A stretch of DNA of 64,000 bases from Paralvinella palmiformis. Its lineage: Eukaryota > Annelida > Polychaeta > Terebellida > Alvinellidae. Each line of letters starts with the position of its first letter. Position 1 is the first letter of the stretch. The notes under the pieces are model-generated. The model was given only the letters and a program-made list of their open reading frames with translations. It ran no database searches and had not been told where the DNA came from. The DNA lies in NCBI GenBank assembly GCA_025642065.1, contig JAODUP010000712.1, positions 87,501 through 151,500 of the forward strand, given 5' to 3'. A program made the position numbers and the translations under genes. Shown here in pieces: positions 59,859-64,000 of this stretch.

Positions 59859-59943
59859 TATCCTGCTACAATATGTACACCCCTAATTCGCCTGCTTGTT
59901 AACATATTAATCTATGTTTATTTAGTTTTGATGTTCAGTGGGA

Positions 59944-60090
59944 AATATAATGATTAGAATGATGAAGATGAAGGTTATAATAATTATGATGCTAATGATA
60001 ATGGTGACAATGATGATGATGATTTTAATACTAATAATAATAATAAGAAGAAAAATAATAATATTAACGTTAATAATAAATATTAAATAT
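59944..60090. repeat. Degenerate (AAT/ATG)n trinucleotide tract
   Basis: GATGATGATGAT and AATAATAATAAT words with many substitutions. The Met/Ile-rich plus frame here (59938-60123) is an artefact. Confidence 0.8.
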
Positions 60091-60558
60091 TTTGCGATGA
60101 GTATATTCTTAACGATATTATAAATATAATATCAAGACACAGCAAGGATAGCATACTTTATGGCTAAATTGGGTTATTCGGAAGATGAACCTACTATGCC
60201 GTTGAAAATAGGCCCATGACTGATCTGAAATAATATCGAAACGCGATAGCAAGTAGGCTTTTATCAACCCATTAATTGTTGTTATGGCGAAGCGCAGACA
60301 AATAACGGTGTGTTTGGTTTAAGGATATGCCCTGGGCTTGTTCACATTGTTAGTAATGAATCCATCATGGAAGGCACATTGTACTCTCCCAGCTAAATGT
60401 TATACTGTTCGTATTTTCTGACTAAATAATACAGCGAAAGTTAGCCATGTCAATCAGTAAAATAAGTCCCTGTATATGATCATTTCTAAAATCAGTATAA
60501 ATAAAATTTACATTTCAAAGTACCAAATGAAAATGAATGACCTGAAATACAACCACCA
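60091..60558. other. No gene recognised
   Basis: Ordinary A+T-rich sequence with no supported feature. Confidence 0.5.
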
Positions 60559-60559
60559 T

Positions 60560-60571
60560 TATATATATATA

Positions 60572-60615
<44 letters not shown>
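60560..60615. repeat. (TA)n microsatellite
   Basis: TA run with one TTA phase shift near 60579. Confidence 0.95.
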
Positions 60616-60618
<3 letters not shown>

Positions 60619-61740
60619 ATATATAATATTAGGATCCATTGTTGATAAACCAACAATAAAATTGTTTTATATTCAGAAACATTTATATTTCTTTCTTAAC
60701 CTGTCTGACCTAGCTGTTAGCAGATAATGAATTAGTTCCTCTGCATTATATGTCACTTTTATGATCCTTGATATTAAAGTCATCTTATTAATATTCTAAC
60801 GGAGTGCAACAGCCGCTACAGTCAACTTGCAATACTTCACATTATTATTAGACCGAAATATATTGACATAATTCAGGGTACAAATGTTTCAGCTATGTAT
60901 GTGGCTGCTGATGAATAGGCCGCCATTCCATTGAACTGTCTTCTGTAATCCGAAGCATAGTTGCAACGTAATTCCAGTCTCCACCTAAAATATCTAATGG
61001 TACTAGAATTAAGCATATAGAAACTGTCTATTACAGTGGTAATGTGATCAATTACAGTCAGTTGGAGAAAGGCTTCTTTCACAGATATTTATCCAATCTT
61101 TGGAGAACTCTGCTGATAATTGAACTGATTTTGAGAAGGCGGTTACGTGCACTCTGATAATACAATAATTTTTCTAACAGATTGTGTTGTTCAACCTAAA
61201 CATTTACAGTATGTCTATGAATCACTCACACTATGACTTTAATTATTTATAATTGAGAAAAGTAGCTTCGTTCATAGCTTCTGGATACCAATATGGAAAA
61301 TGTGTTGACATCAGTAATACGTCATATCTGAATGATGCTCCCGTAATTCATTTCTGGCTGAAACCCTGAAGTTACCCTAAAAGTGGGTCATAGTATAAGG
61401 ACGGCGTCTCTTATGTAACGTTGTGTAAGCAGAATGCTCTTCATGTGAGTAGGATCGTTACCCAACGAGTTATCGATTTGGGATATCGTTTAAGCCATAT
61501 ATTCAGCTCTAATATCCAGATAATTGCATAAAAATATCCTATTGTTGGCTTTGTTATTGATGGCATAAAGTAGACGTATCCTAGTACGATGTTGTTCATC
61601 AAAAATTTAATTGGCTTGTTATCTGTCGACTCCATCTGCTCCCAGTAAAAACATACTTTCAGCATGAAAAGTGGCTATTTTAGATAATGACATACCGAGT
61701 ACGTCGGTCCTTGCATGATTCATGCTACACACACGTACTC
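60616..61740. other. No gene recognised
   Basis: The minus frame 61082-60873 (69 codons; RWRLELRCNYASDYRRQFNG) looks somewhat protein-like but matches no family I know. No other signal was found. Confidence 0.4.
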
Positions 61741-61803
61741 ACAAACACTGGTACTCACGCACATACGCACGCACGCACACATACATATGCACACACACAC
61801 ACA

Positions 61804-61859
<56 letters not shown>
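61725..61859. repeat. CA-rich then (TA)n microsatellite
   Basis: Interrupted CA/CGCA tract 61725-61804, then TA 61806-61859. Confidence 0.95.
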
Positions 61860-61862
<3 letters not shown>

Positions 61863-64000
61863 CATTCGACCTTGAATCCTAAATATATTTAAGCTTTTAA
61901 TTGTCCCTGAAAATAATACTTATATTACTACGTGACCAATGTTATAATAGGTCTGGTTTGGTGTATTAATCAGACTAAATGCAGTTTTGGAAAACGCTTT
62001 TTCCATTACAATTGCCAAACTGGAAGGTGTAGAAAGGTCAAGTTTGTAATATTTACATTTGTTCATATCTGCTAATGCTCTATGATACTTCTTGGATGTC
62101 ACACGCAACAGTTCTAGAAATCAAAACGTTGCTATCTACACGAATGTGACTAAATTACGCATTTCTGAAAGACAACACCACCGTATACGTACAACTTAAG
62201 ACGATCTAAAGTAATCGGATAAATACAGATTATCATCCTTAGATTTCATATTTGTGGCTTTTGATATCTATAATGGTAATTGTTTTGTAAACGGGCAATA
62301 CGATAACCCCTTCATTAATTTGTATACTAATATGGCAATATATTTATAGAGAATGTAAGAAGCAGTACAGTAATTAATCGGTTGAGATTCAAGGGAATTA
62401 TACGAAAAAAACTCTTTTTAAATTCTTTGATTTGAACCATAACGAGGTTGTCATGCTTTCGTTATTGCAAGAACGTCTACATCTAGAGCTGTGACCCATC
62501 TTCAATATAATCACCTTTACTACCGAGTATCTGACAATTTATTGTGGCATTATATGTGATCCTGTTCTATGGTTTCCTGTTAACGACACAAGGTGAACTC
62601 TAATTTTAGTACGTCTATTCTTGCTTTTGGATGTTCTCCTCTGGTGTGACATATCAATATAAATATAAATATTACATTCTCGAAAAGGATGATGAAATTA
62701 ATTATTTTCGGTGGCAAATCTTTGGAATATATATAATACAAAACAGTATCATGTTAGTCTCATGACGGGAACACAGGCTGATAAATATCGATCATAAAAT
62801 AGAGTATGTATGTGTGCGATCATAAAATAGAGTATGTTATGTGTGTGACGATAAATTTCACCGAAACACATAATCCATAAACCTTAAATATTAAATAACA
62901 AATTATATGCTAACCAATAGAGCGGTTCAATTACCTATGGCACCATCATGCGGCTGAATTTCACACAAAGGTCTCGGGTTAAAAGACCAAGAATCACTGT
63001 GTTGCATGGCGATTTAAGCGTGTAGTGGCCGATAATTGGCTTACTAAAAAGCTGTATTTAGGCTATTTATAAACCATTAAAGGTTTGTAATAGTCCATTA
63101 AGGGTATGTGCTCTTAAGATCATAATGTTGCATTTAATAGGAATCCCATAGACTTCATCTAAAGAAATATGCCACTAAGCCAAGTAACGTTCAGCGTGAT
63201 TTGCATGTCTGTCATGGTCGGCCTGTCTAGTTCTAACTTAGTTTTTTGTAGAACCTTTACCACCTGACACGACCATATGAATGGATAAAATCAATGATGA
63301 CTTAGATTATAATTCAATGGGTGATTCCAATTACTTAACATTGATATTTATGCATGATATATTGAAAGTGAGCTGTTTTATTTTCTGAATCAGCCGTTCT
63401 GGCAATGTTTACTACATGTAAATGCCAAGGGTGTTAATACCCTAATGTAATAACATTTTGTATCTAATAATATACAGGTGATACATATATAATTGGTTCC
63501 CAGGGATAAGTAGAAATAATATTTCCAAAACTCTACATTAAATAGTTTTTAAATTCTTCATTAAAATCAATTTACATTCAGCTAAAAGTGTAATTTTATA
63601 ATCATTTATTTAATCCAATGAAACCTATGCTAAAAATCCCTTACAACCTAATATGAATAAGTAAGGCTTAGCTGTGTTATTCATCTGGAAAGATCGCTTA
63701 ATCATTGGGTTATAACCTGATAAGTATTCTGTTAAATCCTTTGGAGAGACACAATCATTCGGCTGAAACCCTAGTCTCAGTTTCTGTATAAATAAGTTTC
63801 TGAAAGATTTCTAGTAATAACCGATAGTATAAAGATGCCATCCCCTAGTAACAGTTGGCGCCATAGCTGTTTCTAACCCAAGAGAGCAGTTGGTATCCGA
63901 TGCAACACATTTCGCCTTGATAGGTATACTGTTCTTTTCTAAACTTAACTGATAGTTGAAATATGCCATCGGTTACCACTGTTAAATATATGTATAGTAT
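61860..64000. other. A+T-rich DNA, minor repeats only
   Basis: A 29-bp tandem duplication (CGATCATAAAATAGAGTATG) lies at 62789-62850. At 62915-63020, AATAGAGCGGTTCAATTACC and GGTCTCGGGTTAAAAGACC resemble the A and B boxes of a tRNA-derived SINE, but no tail or second copy was found, so this stays tentative. No protein-coding signal was seen. Confidence 0.45.

Overview
This 64 kb window is non-coding-looking DNA from an animal nuclear genome, most likely a mollusc and plausibly a cephalopod such as an octopus. That placement is an inference. It rests on the high A+T content, very dense dinucleotide microsatellites (TA, CA/TG, GA/TC), tRNA-derived SINEs with A/B boxes and a CATCATCAT-type tail, CR1/L2-like LINE remnants and a degraded hAT transposon. 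There are no operons, ribosome binding sites or long prokaryote-type reading frames, and I found no intact cellular protein-coding gene, rRNA, functional tRNA or CRISPR array. Most open frames over 60 codons are microsatellite read-through or chance frames in A+T-rich DNA. The window could be intergenic or lie inside a very long intron; the sequence alone does not decide.

Layout. 0-10 kb: A+T-rich DNA with a 154-bp tandem duplication (2265-2572), a telomere-like GGGTT tract (about 2727-2812), the 3' half of a LINE reverse transcriptase on the minus strand (4651-5795, with a TTA tail at 4597-4650), a 62-bp minisatellite (7035-7345), and an old segmental duplication pairing 2820-4015 with 9085-9975, both copies of which carry the same decayed tRNA-like SINE. 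10-20 kb: GATA, CA and TA microsatellites, a GGCC-rich direct repeat with a strong hairpin at 12.4 kb, and a minus-strand SINE at 13.8 kb. 20-23.3 kb: a frameshifted minus-strand hAT transposase pseudogene with degraded subterminal inverted repeats and a minisatellite inside it. 25-30.4 kb: a second LINE reverse transcriptase fragment, an internally deleted hAT copy at 29 kb, and a SINE with a perfect 15-bp target site duplication at 30.2-30.4 kb.

33-46 kb: a 189-bp block at 33.25 kb recurs almost identically at 44.05 kb, where it sits between two 42-bp direct repeats with 2-bp microhomology at each junction; this is the most striking single event in the window. Around it are several pieces of one composite repeat family ending in CA/TA microsatellites (26.8, 34.8, 38.3-39.4 and 51.5-51.9 kb), a cluster of CRE octamers at 41.1 kb, and a long degenerate tandem array (41.3-42.9 and 44.9-45.9 kb). 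46-64 kb: very long GA/TC, TA and TG compound microsatellites, an old roughly 620-bp-offset tandem duplication at 49.6-50.7 kb, another SINE at 50.9 kb, and a plus-strand CR1-like LINE remnant with ORF1 and an endonuclease domain but no reverse transcriptase (56.8-59.0 kb).

The recognisable proteins are all dead transposon proteins. They do not form a pathway. The interest lies in how the repeats duplicated, inserted and seeded microsatellites. All similarities reported here were found by eye within the window; family names come from protein motifs, not from database searches.
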